Shown here: piece by piece, positions 7,848-14,971 of the stretch
How positions within the stretch are numbered: position 1 is the stretch's first letter
Layout: each line of letters begins with the position of its first letter
NCBI RefSeq assembly: GCF_001293525.1
Contig: NZ_BBYR01000105.1
Coordinates: forward strand, 1-34,069
Length of the DNA stretch: 34,069 nt
From: Pseudideonella sakaiensis
GTDB lineage: Bacteria; Pseudomonadota; Gammaproteobacteria; Burkholderiales; Burkholderiaceae_C
Direction of reading: 5' to 3'
The notes under the pieces: model-generated
Database searches by the model: none
What the model was told of the DNA's origin: nothing
Seen by the model: the letters and a program-made list of their open reading frames with translations, nothing else
Position numbers and translations under genes: made by a program

Positions 7848-10800
7848 TCAGGCCGTTCCAGCGGAGCCCGCATGATCGGCGGGAGCCTCCGTGCCCGGCA
7901 AAACCACGAGGTAGGCCAGCACTTCGAAGTCGTTCATGCCGGCGAACTCACCCTTCAAGGCGTGTGTACCGGCTGGGTCGAACAGGCTGGCCACCGCGCG
8001 CTCCGCACTCTTGCCGGCCACCGACGACACGGCTGCAGCGAGCAGCCCTTGAGCTTGTCGCATGTCGGCGCCCTGCCGAGTTTGCTTGCCATAACGCGCC
8101 ACGGCTAGCGCGTCAGGCAGTTCCCGGCCCATGCACAGCCGCTTGAAGCGATCCAGCGCGTGCTTGGCCTGGGTGTAGGGCAGCAGTACGTTGCCGCCTT
8201 CGGACACGTGCACCAGGTAAACCGGCGCCAGCGGATAGCCTGGGTCGACAGCTCGCTCGGCCGCTTGCCCCTCTGCCCGCAGGCAGAAGAGGATGCCTGG
8301 CGGAAGGTCCGCCTCGGTCGTCGTCACCACGGCACTGGCGCCCAGGGGCATCGACTCCAGCTTCCCAGGGTGCGCCTTCAAGTAGCGCGCCAGGTCGATG
8401 CGGAAATCCGTCAAGGTCAGGTCGGTGATGGACACGCCGCTGGAGAGATCCTCCAGGTCGATCACCGCGTCCTGCAGCTTCAGCAGTTGCTTGCGCCGGT
8501 ACTCCAGGTCATTCATCGGGTCGCCGGACTGCTGCTCGATCAGGTTCTCTTCGCCGGTGGCCGAGACGTCGAGCAACACCATGCGCCCGCTGACGCGCTG
8601 CTCGAGGTTGATGTACTCCTCCAACTCCATGTTCGGCCAGAAGTTCACCAGCTGGATGCTGGTGTTGGGCGAACCGATGCGGTCGATGCGGCCGAAGCGC
8701 TGGATGATGCGCACCGGGTTCCAGTGGATGTCGTAGTTGACGAGCCAGTCGCAGTCCTGCAGGTTCTGCCCCTCGCTGATGCAGTCGGTGGCGATCAACA
8801 GGTCGATCTCGCCCTCGTCGGCCAGGCTCGCCGGCCGCTCCTTCGATCTCGGCGAAAACGCCGTGAGGATGCTGCCGAGGTCGCGCCGAAGACCGGGCAG
8901 CGTGGTCTGGTTGCCGCCGGAACCCGTGACGAGCGCGCCATCCACGCCCAGCTGGTCGCGCGCCCAGCCAGCCAAGTGCTCGTAGAGGTATACGGCCGTA
9001 TCGGCAAACGCGGTGAAGATGATCAGCTTGCGATTGCCGGCGTTGATCGGATTGCGAACCTTCTCGGCGATGAGTTCTCGCAGCTTCAGCAACTTGTCGT
9101 CGCGGCCTGCGTCCACCTGGCGCGCTGCAGCGTGCAGCGTGGCGAGCCGGTTGCGATCCTCGGTGAGATCCTGGCGCCAGCGGGCCAGGTCCAGGTCGCC
9201 CAGCAACACCTTGACCTTGCGGCCGACCAGCAGCGGTTCGAACAGCGGATCGTCGACATCGACGTCTGCGATGTCGAGTTCCTCGAACTCGCTGGCCTCA
9301 CCTTCAGTTCCCGCCTTGTAGGCCGCCAAGCGCGCCAGCGTGGCGTCCACGTCCTTCAACTGCCGGCCGACCGTCAGCGCGAAGGAATAGACCGAGCTCT
9401 CCATGCGCTTGAGCAGGTTCACCCGCATCAGGTGGATCAGGCTCTCTTCCCGGTCGACTTGGCGGAAGATGCTCTCGCCACCGCGGATGGCCGTGCTGTA
9501 CTTCTGGTCGTAGGCGGCAAGCCGCCCTTCCTTCACGTACCGCAGCGGCGCATAGCTTGCGAGCTTCAACCGCCGGATCTCGAGGTTGATCTCCTTGATC
9601 GGCCGGAACTCGCCCGCACGGTCGACATCGGCCTTGATGTTCACCGGGGGCAACCGGCTGGGAAACCGGCCCGTCTCTTCAGTGCCGTAGTACTTCTCAA
9701 TGTGGCGCCGCGAGCGGGCGATCGTCAGGTGGTCCAGCAGCGTGAAGTAGTCGAAGCCGAGCATGTCCACCAGCAGCGACGGGGTCTTCTCATCCTCCGG
9801 TAACTCGAGCCATCGGTTGAAGGCCTTTTGCGCCCGGCGGGTGGTGCTGTCGATGCTGGCAATGCCGTGGTCGAAGAGCGCCGTGTCGTCACCCTCCGTG
9901 ACGAAGGCAATCTGGTTGCGGAGGTCGGCCAGCCGGTTGTTGACGGGGGTGGCCGACAGCATCAGCACGCGGGTCTTGACACCCTCGCGGATGATTCGGC
10001 GCATCAAGCGGTCGTAGCGGGTCTCATTGCCCTGCTTGGGCGACTTCTTGTTCCGGAAGTTGTGCGACTCGTCGATGACCACCAGGTCGTAGTTGCCCCA
10101 GTTCACGTGGCTGAGGTCGATGTCACCCGATAGCCCGCCCTCGCGGGACAGGTCGGTGTGGTTCAGGACGTCGTAGTTGAACCGGTCAGACGCCAGGACG
10201 TTGCGCTGATCATTGGCCTTGTACAGCGTCCAGTTGTCGCGCAGGCGCTTGGGCGCCAGCACCAGGACACGGTCATTTCGAAGCTCGTGGTACTTGATGA
10301 TCGCCAGTGCTTCGAATGTCTTACCCAGGCCCACGCTGTCGGCAATGATGCAGCCGCCGAAACGGTCCAACTTGTCGATCGCGCCCACGACGCCGTCGCG
10401 CTGGAACTTGTAGAGCTTCTTCCAGACCACCGTGTTGCGAATGCCGGTGGCGGCCTTGACGATCCGGTCTTCGTCCAACTCCTGCCCGTCACGCTGCAGG
10501 AGGTGAAACAGCACGGCCGCGTACACGCTCGCCGGGTCACGCGGGCTGGCGAGCCCTTCGAGTTCGGCGAGCAAGCGCGCCTTGGCCTCAGCGCGTGCGC
10601 CCAGCGCCGCCCACTGCGCATCGAACCACTGCGCGAGCATTTGGCTCTCAGCGGGCGACTCCGACGCCTGAATGAAGGACAGCGGATTGCCTGGGGTCAA
10701 ACCGAGACCGTCTGTGGACAGGCCGAACGACCCGTGGACCGCTTGAACGGGCTCTCCGGCTGCGTCGCGAATGACCGCGAGGCCTTGGGGAATCTGGCCG

Positions 10801-11099
10801 GCCGCAGCGCGCACCTCGGCCACGGAACGCAGCCAGTCGGCCATTTGTCGAGCCAGAAAGGCGGTCTGCAGGCGGTTGCGCGCCGGTCGATCCGCCTCGC
10901 CTCCGACGAGTGCCAGATCGGCGCCCGCGCCCGGAAAGATGCACCTGCCACTCCCAAGCTGGGTCGCCTGGGACTGAAGCGCTTCGAAGGCAAACAACGA
11001 CGCGGTGCCTGACATCAAGTCAAGCGACACGCCGCGCGCCGCGTGGGCCAGGATCAGGTCGAGAACTCGGTCGGTGCCTGCGTTTTGAACCAGCCGCAT
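7848..11099 (-). CDS. SNF2/DEAH-type helicase, first gene of the defence operon
   Basis: This large superfamily 2 ATPase (1083 aa) probably translocates on or remodels DNA for the defence operon. The motifs are complete: Walker A DSVGLGKT at about 254-261, DESH at about 343-346, SAT at about 382-384, and motif VI IIQRFGRIDRIG near residue 800 after a GQNLQDCD segment. The N-terminal 150 residues loosely resemble the phospholipase D-like module often fused to such helicases (VSLDLMSGTASLFAF, then HGSFGLSTDGLGL). I see no intact HxKxxxxD pair, so a nuclease activity is doubtful. I prefer the ATG at 11099, preceded by GAGGGAG; a TTG three codons upstream lies too close to that site. DUF4391 follows 8 nt downstream. 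SNF2-like helicases with methyltransferases occur in DISARM and type III-like defence islands. Confidence 0.88.
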   Translation of the reverse strand: MRLVQNAGTDRVLDLILAHAARGVSLDLMSGTASLFAFEALQSQATQLGSGRCIFPGAGADLALVGGEADRPARNRLQTAFLARQMADWLRSVAEVRAAAGQIPQGLAVIRDAAGEPVQAVHGSFGLSTDGLGLTPGNPLSFIQASESPAESQMLAQWFDAQWAALGARAEAKARLLAELEGLASPRDPASVYAAVLFHLLQRDGQELDEDRIVKAATGIRNTVVWKKLYKFQRDGVVGAIDKLDRFGGCIIADSVGLGKTFEALAIIKYHELRNDRVLVLAPKRLRDNWTLYKANDQRNVLASDRFNYDVLNHTDLSREGGLSGDIDLSHVNWGNYDLVVIDESHNFRNKKSPKQGNETRYDRLMRRIIREGVKTRVLMLSATPVNNRLADLRNQIAFVTEGDDTALFDHGIASIDSTTRRAQKAFNRWLELPEDEKTPSLLVDMLGFDYFTLLDHLTIARSRRHIEKYYGTEETGRFPSRLPPVNIKADVDRAGEFRPIKEINLEIRRLKLASYAPLRYVKEGRLAAYDQKYSTAIRGGESIFRQVDREESLIHLMRVNLLKRMESSVYSFALTVGRQLKDVDATLARLAAYKAGTEGEASEFEELDIADVDVDDPLFEPLLVGRKVKVLLGDLDLARWRQDLTEDRNRLATLHAAARQVDAGRDDKLLKLRELIAEKVRNPINAGNRKLIIFTAFADTAVYLYEHLAGWARDQLGVDGALVTGSGGNQTTLPGLRRDLGSILTAFSPRSKERPASLADEGEIDLLIATDCISEGQNLQDCDWLVNYDIHWNPVRIIQRFGRIDRIGSPNTSIQLVNFWPNMELEEYINLEQRVSGRMVLLDVSATGEENLIEQQSGDPMNDLEYRRKQLLKLQDAVIDLEDLSSGVSITDLTLTDFRIDLARYLKAHPGKLESMPLGASAVVTTTEADLPPGILFCLRAEGQAAERAVDPGYPLAPVYLVHVSEGGNVLLPYTQAKHALDRFKRLCMGRELPDALAVARYGKQTRQGADMRQAQGLLAAAVSSVAGKSAERAVASLFDPAGTHALKGEFAGMNDFEVLAYLVVLPGTEAPADHAGSAGTA

Positions 11100-11313
11100 T
11101 GGTTTCAAATCTCCCTCTGCGCCACTCTACCCAACTTGAACGGAGACCCCAGAACATCAGACCTCGGACACAAGGGTCGGCTCGGCGTCGAAACCCCCCT
11201 CGCAAACGCGCCATTCCGCGGCGCCGCGGCGGCAGCCGGCTCCTACCCTTTCGGTCACGCGCTCGACAGAGCACGGCCTTCAGATCCTGAAGCCACCGAA
11301 CGAGGACCGCGCC
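11100..11313. promoter_or_regulatory. Divergent intergenic region between defence and transfer operons
   Basis: The two operons start in opposite directions from this 214-nt stretch, so it should hold both promoters. A perfect 14-bp palindrome CCGCGGCGCCGCGG lies at 11216-11229 and could be an operator, although its pure GC composition makes chance formation plausible. I could not identify convincing -35/-10 pairs on either strand. A GAGGA just before 11314 serves as ribosome-binding site for the rightward gene. Confidence 0.45.
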
Positions 11314-11829
11314 ATGTACTCTGCATTGCCCGCTGCCCGCTGCGACGTCGCCACCCAGGCTGGCCAGGCCGGCTCCGGCACCCACGACAGCGAACACCCG
11401 GAGACCATCGAGACCCGGCTCTGGCTCGAGGAGCACGACTGGCTGTTCACGGTGCTGCGCAGCGAGGGCAACGTCTCGCCGACCTTCCGCTTCCCGGACC
11501 TCATCAGCGCCTGCGTGTCGCTGGTCTTCCTGCACGATGACGCGCCAGCGCGGATCTTCGATTTCCTGGGCACGCAGTTGGTGCTGCGCCCGCCGCTGAC
11601 GCCCAGGCGCCGCGAGTCGATGTGGCGCCCGCAGTACGAGCTGCTGCTGGCCGTGCAGCGCTCGCCGGCCAACCGCCACCCCAACCCCAAGTTCCAGCTC
11701 GACCAGCTGACCACGGCCTGCGTGGCCCTGTGCCGCCAGCACGAGGGCGCCGACGCGCTGGTGCTGCGCCAGGCCCGGCTGAACATGGCCGACCGAGCCG
11801 CGCGCGGGCGCCCATTCCGCCCCGGATGA
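11314..11829 (+). CDS. Small protein with two internal repeats, possible TraY-like tandem RHH protein
   Basis: I do not recognise this 171-aa protein by family. It contains two similar units, at about 36-92 and 104-160. Unit one has WLFTVLRS, then PTFRFPDLISACVSLVF. Unit two has YELLLAVQRS, then PKFQLDQLTTACVALCR. Each carries a short strand-like segment followed by two predicted helices, which resembles a ribbon-helix-helix fold. A tandem RHH in one chain is the architecture of F-plasmid TraY, a relaxosome and tra-promoter protein encoded just before traA, and the position here is comparable. That function is inferred. The ATG at 11314 follows a GAGGA site by 7 nt. The gene is separated from the downstream unit by 224 nt that hold phased repeats it could bind. 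It could instead be an unrelated element-specific protein. Confidence 0.72.
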   Translation: MYSALPAARCDVATQAGQAGSGTHDSEHPETIETRLWLEEHDWLFTVLRSEGNVSPTFRFPDLISACVSLVFLHDDAPARIFDFLGTQLVLRPPLTPRRRESMWRPQYELLLAVQRSPANRHPNPKFQLDQLTTACVALCRQHEGADALVLRQARLNMADRAARGRPFRPG

Positions 11830-11841
11830 GGCGAAAGGTGA

Positions 11842-11879
11842 CGGCGCGGTGGTGCAGGGGTTTCGCACCTCACGCGCCG
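11842..11879 (+). other. Imperfect hairpin after the repeat-protein gene
   Basis: CGGCGCG at 11842-11848 pairs with CGCGCCG at 11873-11879, and an inner GTGC (11852-11855) can pair with GCAC (11865-11868) around a 9-nt loop. It starts 13 nt after the stop at 11829. There is no following T run, so it is at best a weak or attenuating terminator. Confidence 0.35.
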
Positions 11880-11897
11880 CAGGTCGCCTCCCCGTAG

Positions 11898-11942
11898 ACC
11901 CGCTCTCGATACCCGCTCCATACCCGCTCCACACCCGCTTCC
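11898..11942 (+). repeat. Phased ACCCGCTC direct repeats
   Basis: Four copies of ACCCGCT(C/T) start at 11898, 11911, 11922 and 11933, so they are spaced 13, 11 and 11 bp, close to one helical turn. They lie about 110 nt before the lytic transglycosylase start in an otherwise non-coding stretch. The spacing suits cooperative binding by a small DNA-binding protein on one face of the helix. A related ACCCG series lies before the pilin gene. The C-rich composition raises the chance of accidental repeats. Confidence 0.5.
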
Positions 11943-12053
11943 GACCCTGGCCGCTTCGCCGGGCCTCACCCGTCGCTCGACGCCCTGCAGTCGGCCAGGC
12001 CTGGCCGACTGGAACGGCGTCGCCCTGTCCACCAATACGTCACGGGTCGATCC

Positions 12054-12647
12054 ATGCAGGTGCCGCTGTTGTTCCCCGCGCGACGGTCGCCGATCAGGCC
12101 GATGCCTGGACCCTGGCTGCTGGCAGCGCTCGCCACCGGCTGGGCGCCGTTGCAGGCCCAGGCCTGCTGGGAGCAGGCGGCGCAGCGCTTCGGGCTGTCG
12201 CCCCACCTGCTGGTCGCTGTGGCGCGTGTCGAGTCCAACCTCGACCCACGCGCCGTCAACCGATCGCATCTGCAGCGCACGGGCTCCTACGACATCGGGC
12301 TCATGCAGATCAACAGCTCCCACCTTCCCAAGCTGGCGCGGCATGGCATCAGCGAGGCACAGCTCTACGACCCTTGCACGAACATCCACGTCGGCGCGTG
12401 GCTACTGGCCGACGCGTTCGCTCGGCACGGTGCCTCCTGGAACGCCGTCGGCGCCTACAACGCCGCCTGCAGCCAGCTCAAGGGCGAGGCCTGCACGGCG
12501 GCGCGTTCCAGCTACGCCTGGAAGGTCTACCGCCGGCTGCCTTCCGCCAGCGGCGCGGCTGCACGTCCCGTTGCGGCGACTTCACAGCGGTCTGTGCAGG
12601 CGGCGCAACCGGCGCCCATCCTCCTGGCTGCGAGGGTGGCGCCATGA
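12054..12647 (+). CDS. Lytic transglycosylase of the transfer system (VirB1/Orf169-like)
   Basis: This exported enzyme probably cleaves peptidoglycan to open a path for the conjugation machine. The 197-aa protein has a hydrophobic leader ([18 protein letters not shown], about 20-37) followed by a goose-lysozyme-like SLT domain. The catalytic glutamate is Glu60 in [16 protein letters not shown] at 82-87 and AVGAYNAA at 131-138 are the classic companion motifs. A proline/alanine-rich tail follows. The start could be the ATG at 12054 or an internal ATG at 12102, which would give a shorter and more typical signal peptide; neither has a strong ribosome-binding site. The gene ends with an ATGA overlap into the OmpA-like gene, so the two are co-translated. 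Confidence 0.9.
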   Translation: MQVPLLFPARRSPIRPMPGPWLLAALATGWAPLQAQACWEQAAQRFGLSPHLLVAVARVESNLDPRAVNRSHLQRTGSYDIGLMQINSSHLPKLARHGISEAQLYDPCTNIHVGAWLLADAFARHGASWNAVGAYNAACSQLKGEACTAARSSYAWKVYRRLPSASGAAARPVAATSQRSVQAAQPAPILLAARVAP

Positions 12648-13414
12648 CGCGACGTGCGCTTCGGCTCTTGGCCGCGCCTGTGCTCGCGGTGACGGCCATT
12701 GGCGCCGCGTCGTCGTGCAGCGCACCCCGAACTGGCGCCCTCCCTTCGCGGCCAGAGGCCGCTCAACCGCCCCCCACTTCGGCGCGCGCCGCAGCTGGGC
12801 TGTCGATCGCCCAGCTGGACCACGGCCGCCAGGCTCGGTTCGCCACGTGCGCACCGCCCGCCTGCCCCGCCGTCACGCCGAAGACGCTGGCCGTCGATCC
12901 AGCGCGCGCAGCAACGGCTGAAGCGCGAGCCGATCCCACCCCGCGCTCGGATGCAGTCATTGCACAGTCGCTGAGCCCCGGTGAGACCTTGGTGATCGCC
13001 GGACCCCAGGCAAAGCTGCCAACTGCGCACCGAACCGCGATCGGGCCCGAGGACGCGGGCGAACCGCTGGTGTCCGAGATCGCCGTGGGCTTTCCGTTCG
13101 GGAGCGCGGTGCTCACGGCCGCCGCCCGTGCCTTGATCGATGCCGCGGCCACGGGCGACGGCATCCGGCGCGTCGATATCCGGGGCCGCACCGACAACGT
13201 CGGACCTACGGCTGCGAACGACCTGTTGGCCCGCCGGCGCGCTGCTGCGGTCGCGCAGTACCTGCGGGCGCGCCACCCGCACCTGGCTGGCGCGGAGGTG
13301 AAGGTCGATGGGCGCGGCGTCTGCTGCTACGCCACGGAGAACGACACCCCAGAGGGCCGTGCGCGCAACCGGCGGGTCGAGATCGCTTTCGAACGTGTTC
13401 CCACCGATCTGTAG
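12644..13414 (+). CDS. OmpA-family peptidoglycan-binding lipoprotein
   Basis: This 256-aa protein probably anchors the transfer apparatus or outer membrane to peptidoglycan. It has a lipoprotein-type leader with Cys25 in the sequence GAASSC. A low-complexity, Ala/Pro-rich middle follows. The C-terminal OmpA domain (about 145-252) carries [16 protein letters not shown] and then [11 protein letters not shown], the helix that binds diaminopimelate-containing peptidoglycan, and ends with NRRVEIAF. Its ATG at 12644 overlaps the transglycosylase stop (ATGA), linking a peptidoglycan-cutting and a peptidoglycan-binding protein in one unit. A similar role to other OmpA-like proteins in type IV secretion loci is an inference. 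Confidence 0.85.
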   Translation: MTRRALRLLAAPVLAVTAIGAASSCSAPRTGALPSRPEAAQPPPTSARAAAGLSIAQLDHGRQARFATCAPPACPAVTPKTLAVDPARAATAEARADPTPRSDAVIAQSLSPGETLVIAGPQAKLPTAHRTAIGPEDAGEPLVSEIAVGFPFGSAVLTAAARALIDAAATGDGIRRVDIRGRTDNVGPTAANDLLARRRAAAVAQYLRARHPHLAGAEVKVDGRGVCCYATENDTPEGRARNRRVEIAFERVPTDL

Positions 13415-13565
13415 TGCGCCCTCAGTCGCTCGTCCCTCATCTGCACACCCGGCCCTGCCCGCACTTACCTGAACCCTCTCACCGACCCGCCGATCACCCG
13501 CACCCGACCCGACCGCCACCGCCATCCACCTTCGTCTCCCAGCACTGAACCCTCGGAGGACTCCC
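13415..13565 (+). promoter_or_regulatory. C-rich, G-poor leader before the pilin gene, with phased ACCCG repeats
   Basis: I count 59 C and 17 G in the 110 nt at 13441-13550, an extreme bias even for this genome. Such C-rich, G-poor RNA is what Rho factor prefers, so this may be a Rho-utilisation or leader-control region deciding pilin expression. ACCCG occurs at 13485, 13496, 13502 and 13507, three of them 11 bp apart, echoing the series at 11898. The leader ends with a strong GGAGGA ribosome-binding site just before 13566. Confidence 0.42.
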
Positions 13566-13982
13566 ATGAACACCGCTCTCGCCTCTGTGCATCCCGCCCG
13601 TGCCACGGGCTCCCTGACAACCGACGGCGCCGACGACCCCGGTACGGCCCACTTCGCCGGCAACCGCCGCTCGAAGCGCCTGCTGTCGCCGGTCTCGCTC
13701 TTCGTGCTGATCGCGCTCGGCCTGTGCGTCGCCTTTCCCGGCTACGCCCTCGACCTGGTCGCCTTCACCGGCATCACCGGCCCGCTCACCTCGGCGCTGA
13801 CGCAGATCGCGAGCCTGGGTCCCGGCATCAAGGCCCTGGTCGGCTTCGTCGGCTTCGTGGTCGCACTGATCTCGCTGGCCGCACTGCGCAACTTCGGCCC
13901 GGTGCTGTTCTATGTCGGGCTGGCCATCTTCGCCGCGGTCGGCCTCGTGATCGCGGGCGCGATCATGGGTGCGGTGATCTGA
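13566..13982 (+). CDS. traA: F-type conjugative pilin precursor TraA
   Basis: This is the likely structural subunit of the conjugative pilus. The 138-aa precursor has a long leader whose hydrophobic core lies at about 43-58 and a signal peptidase-like site after Ala61 (PGYA). Cleavage would leave a mature protein of about 77 aa, close to F pilin. The mature part has two hydrophobic helices (about 86-108 and 111-137) separated by RNFGP, as in F-type pilins that insert in the inner membrane before assembly. It carries the best ribosome-binding site of the cluster (GGAGGA, 6 nt before the ATG), as expected for an abundant product. It lies directly before traL, as in F. Assignment rests on size, topology and position rather than sequence identity. 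Confidence 0.85.
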   Translation: MNTALASVHPARATGSLTTDGADDPGTAHFAGNRRSKRLLSPVSLFVLIALGLCVAFPGYALDLVAFTGITGPLTSALTQIASLGPGIKALVGFVGFVVALISLAALRNFGPVLFYVGLAIFAAVGLVIAGAIMGAVI

Positions 13983-14013
13983 CGCACGCGCAGCCGACGA
14001 GCCGGAGGCCCGC

Positions 14014-14313
14014 ATGCACGCCGACACCTACATCCCGCGCCGCCTGGACGACCAGTGGAAGATCGGCTTCTGGGACGTCGACGTCGCCGCGCCCCTGCTC
14101 TTCGGGCTGTTCATGGGCTACATGTCCGGCTCGAAGTTCTCCTTCGCGCTGTGCCTGGCCGCCGGCGCCCTCACTTCGCGCGCCATCGCCCGCATCAAGG
14201 CCGACAAGCACCCGGCCTTCGCGGTGCACTGGCTGTACTGGCACCTGCCCACCAGCCCGCTGACGGCGATGCGCGCCACGCCGCCGTCGCACATCCGGCG
14301 CATGGTCGGTTGA
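14014..14313 (+). CDS. traL: TraL, inner-membrane pilus assembly protein
   Basis: TraL is a small inner-membrane component of F-type secretion systems (VirB3-like) needed for pilus assembly. The 99-aa protein has the family opening YIPRRLDDQWKIGFWDVD (6-23), then one or two membrane segments at about 25-57. Its C-terminal tail contains the typical HWLYWHLPTSP. The ATG at 14014 is preceded by GGAGG and lies 31 nt after the pilin stop. Length and position between traA and traE match the family. Confidence 0.93.
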   Translation: MHADTYIPRRLDDQWKIGFWDVDVAAPLLFGLFMGYMSGSKFSFALCLAAGALTSRAIARIKADKHPAFAVHWLYWHLPTSPLTAMRATPPSHIRRMVG

Positions 14314-14353
14314 CCCCAAGGCCAAGAGATGAAGCCCCAAGCTCACTTCGTTC

Positions 14354-14402
14354 GCAGCCCCCGAGGGGCTGCTCAGTCCCTTCGGACGGCCGGGCGGGAC
14401 TG
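14354..14402 (+). repeat. Double hairpin repeat covering the traE ribosome-binding site
   Basis: GCAGCCCC (14354-14361) pairs perfectly with GGGGCTGC (14365-14372) over a 3-nt loop. CAGTCCC (14374-14380) pairs with GGGACTG (14396-14402), and that second arm contains the only plausible ribosome-binding site of traE (GGGA, start at 14405). The segment from about 14333 resembles the repetitive intergenic element I recall from many Burkholderiales genomes. It may act as a translational brake or simply be a repeat copy. Confidence 0.6.
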
Positions 14403-14404
14403 AC

Positions 14405-14971
14405 ATGGACTTCGAACGCCTGAACGGGGACATCAAGGAGATGCGCCGCCGCAACCGCGGCCTGGCGCTCACCGTGGGCCTGCTGGCCGCCGCCCATGTG
14501 CTGGCCTTGGTGGTGATCCTCAACCTGCTGGGCACGGTGCGCACCGTTGTCGTGCCGCCGTCCATCAACAAGTCCTTCTGGGTCTCGCGCGACAAGGCCA
14601 GCGGCGAGTACCTCGAGCAGATGGGCGCCTTCATCGCCTGGCTGGTGCTGGACGTGACGCCGGCCTCCATCGACTGGAAGAAGGACATCCTGCTCGGCTA
14701 TGTCGAGCCCGACCAGCACGGCGAGCTCAAGACCCGCCAGGAGCTGGAGGCGGCGCGGCTGAAGCGCATCAACGCCAGCACCTTCTTCATGCCGCAGCAG
14801 CTGGTGCCCAGCGAGGACACACAGACCGTCGTCGTCCGCGGCCGGCTGCGCACGCTGGTCAACGGCCTGGAAACGGCCAACGACGCCAAGGCCTACGAGG
14901 TGGGCTTCGCGTACAGCGGCGGCCGGATGCACCTGAAGACCTTCAAGGAGGTGACCCATGCCGCGCCGTGA
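14405..14971 (+). CDS. traE: TraE, inner-membrane VirB8-like component
   Basis: TraE is a bitopic inner-membrane protein of the F-type assembly complex, related to VirB8. The 188-aa protein has an N-terminal cytoplasmic segment with basic residues, one membrane helix at about 22-42, and a periplasmic domain. That domain contains the family features VVVPPSINKSFWVS (48-61), YLEQMGAFIAWLVLDVTP (69-86) and ASTFFMPQQLVP (123-134). Its 3' end overlaps traK by 14 nt. The preceding hairpin repeat overlaps its weak ribosome-binding site. Confidence 0.93.
   Translation: MDFERLNGDIKEMRRRNRGLALTVGLLAAAHVLALVVILNLLGTVRTVVVPPSINKSFWVSRDKASGEYLEQMGAFIAWLVLDVTPASIDWKKDILLGYVEPDQHGELKTRQELEAARLKRINASTFFMPQQLVPSEDTQTVVVRGRLRTLVNGLETANDAKAYEVGFAYSGGRMHLKTFKEVTHAAP

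Noticed and set aside
8160-9803. A 547-codon plus-strand frame opposite the helicase
   Set aside because: Antisense shadow of the SNF2 helicase, whose motifs are intact on the minus strand.
11216-11229. A perfect 14-bp GC palindrome as a definite operator
   Set aside because: Kept only as a possibility because short CG palindromes are expected by chance at this GC content and no second copy was found.
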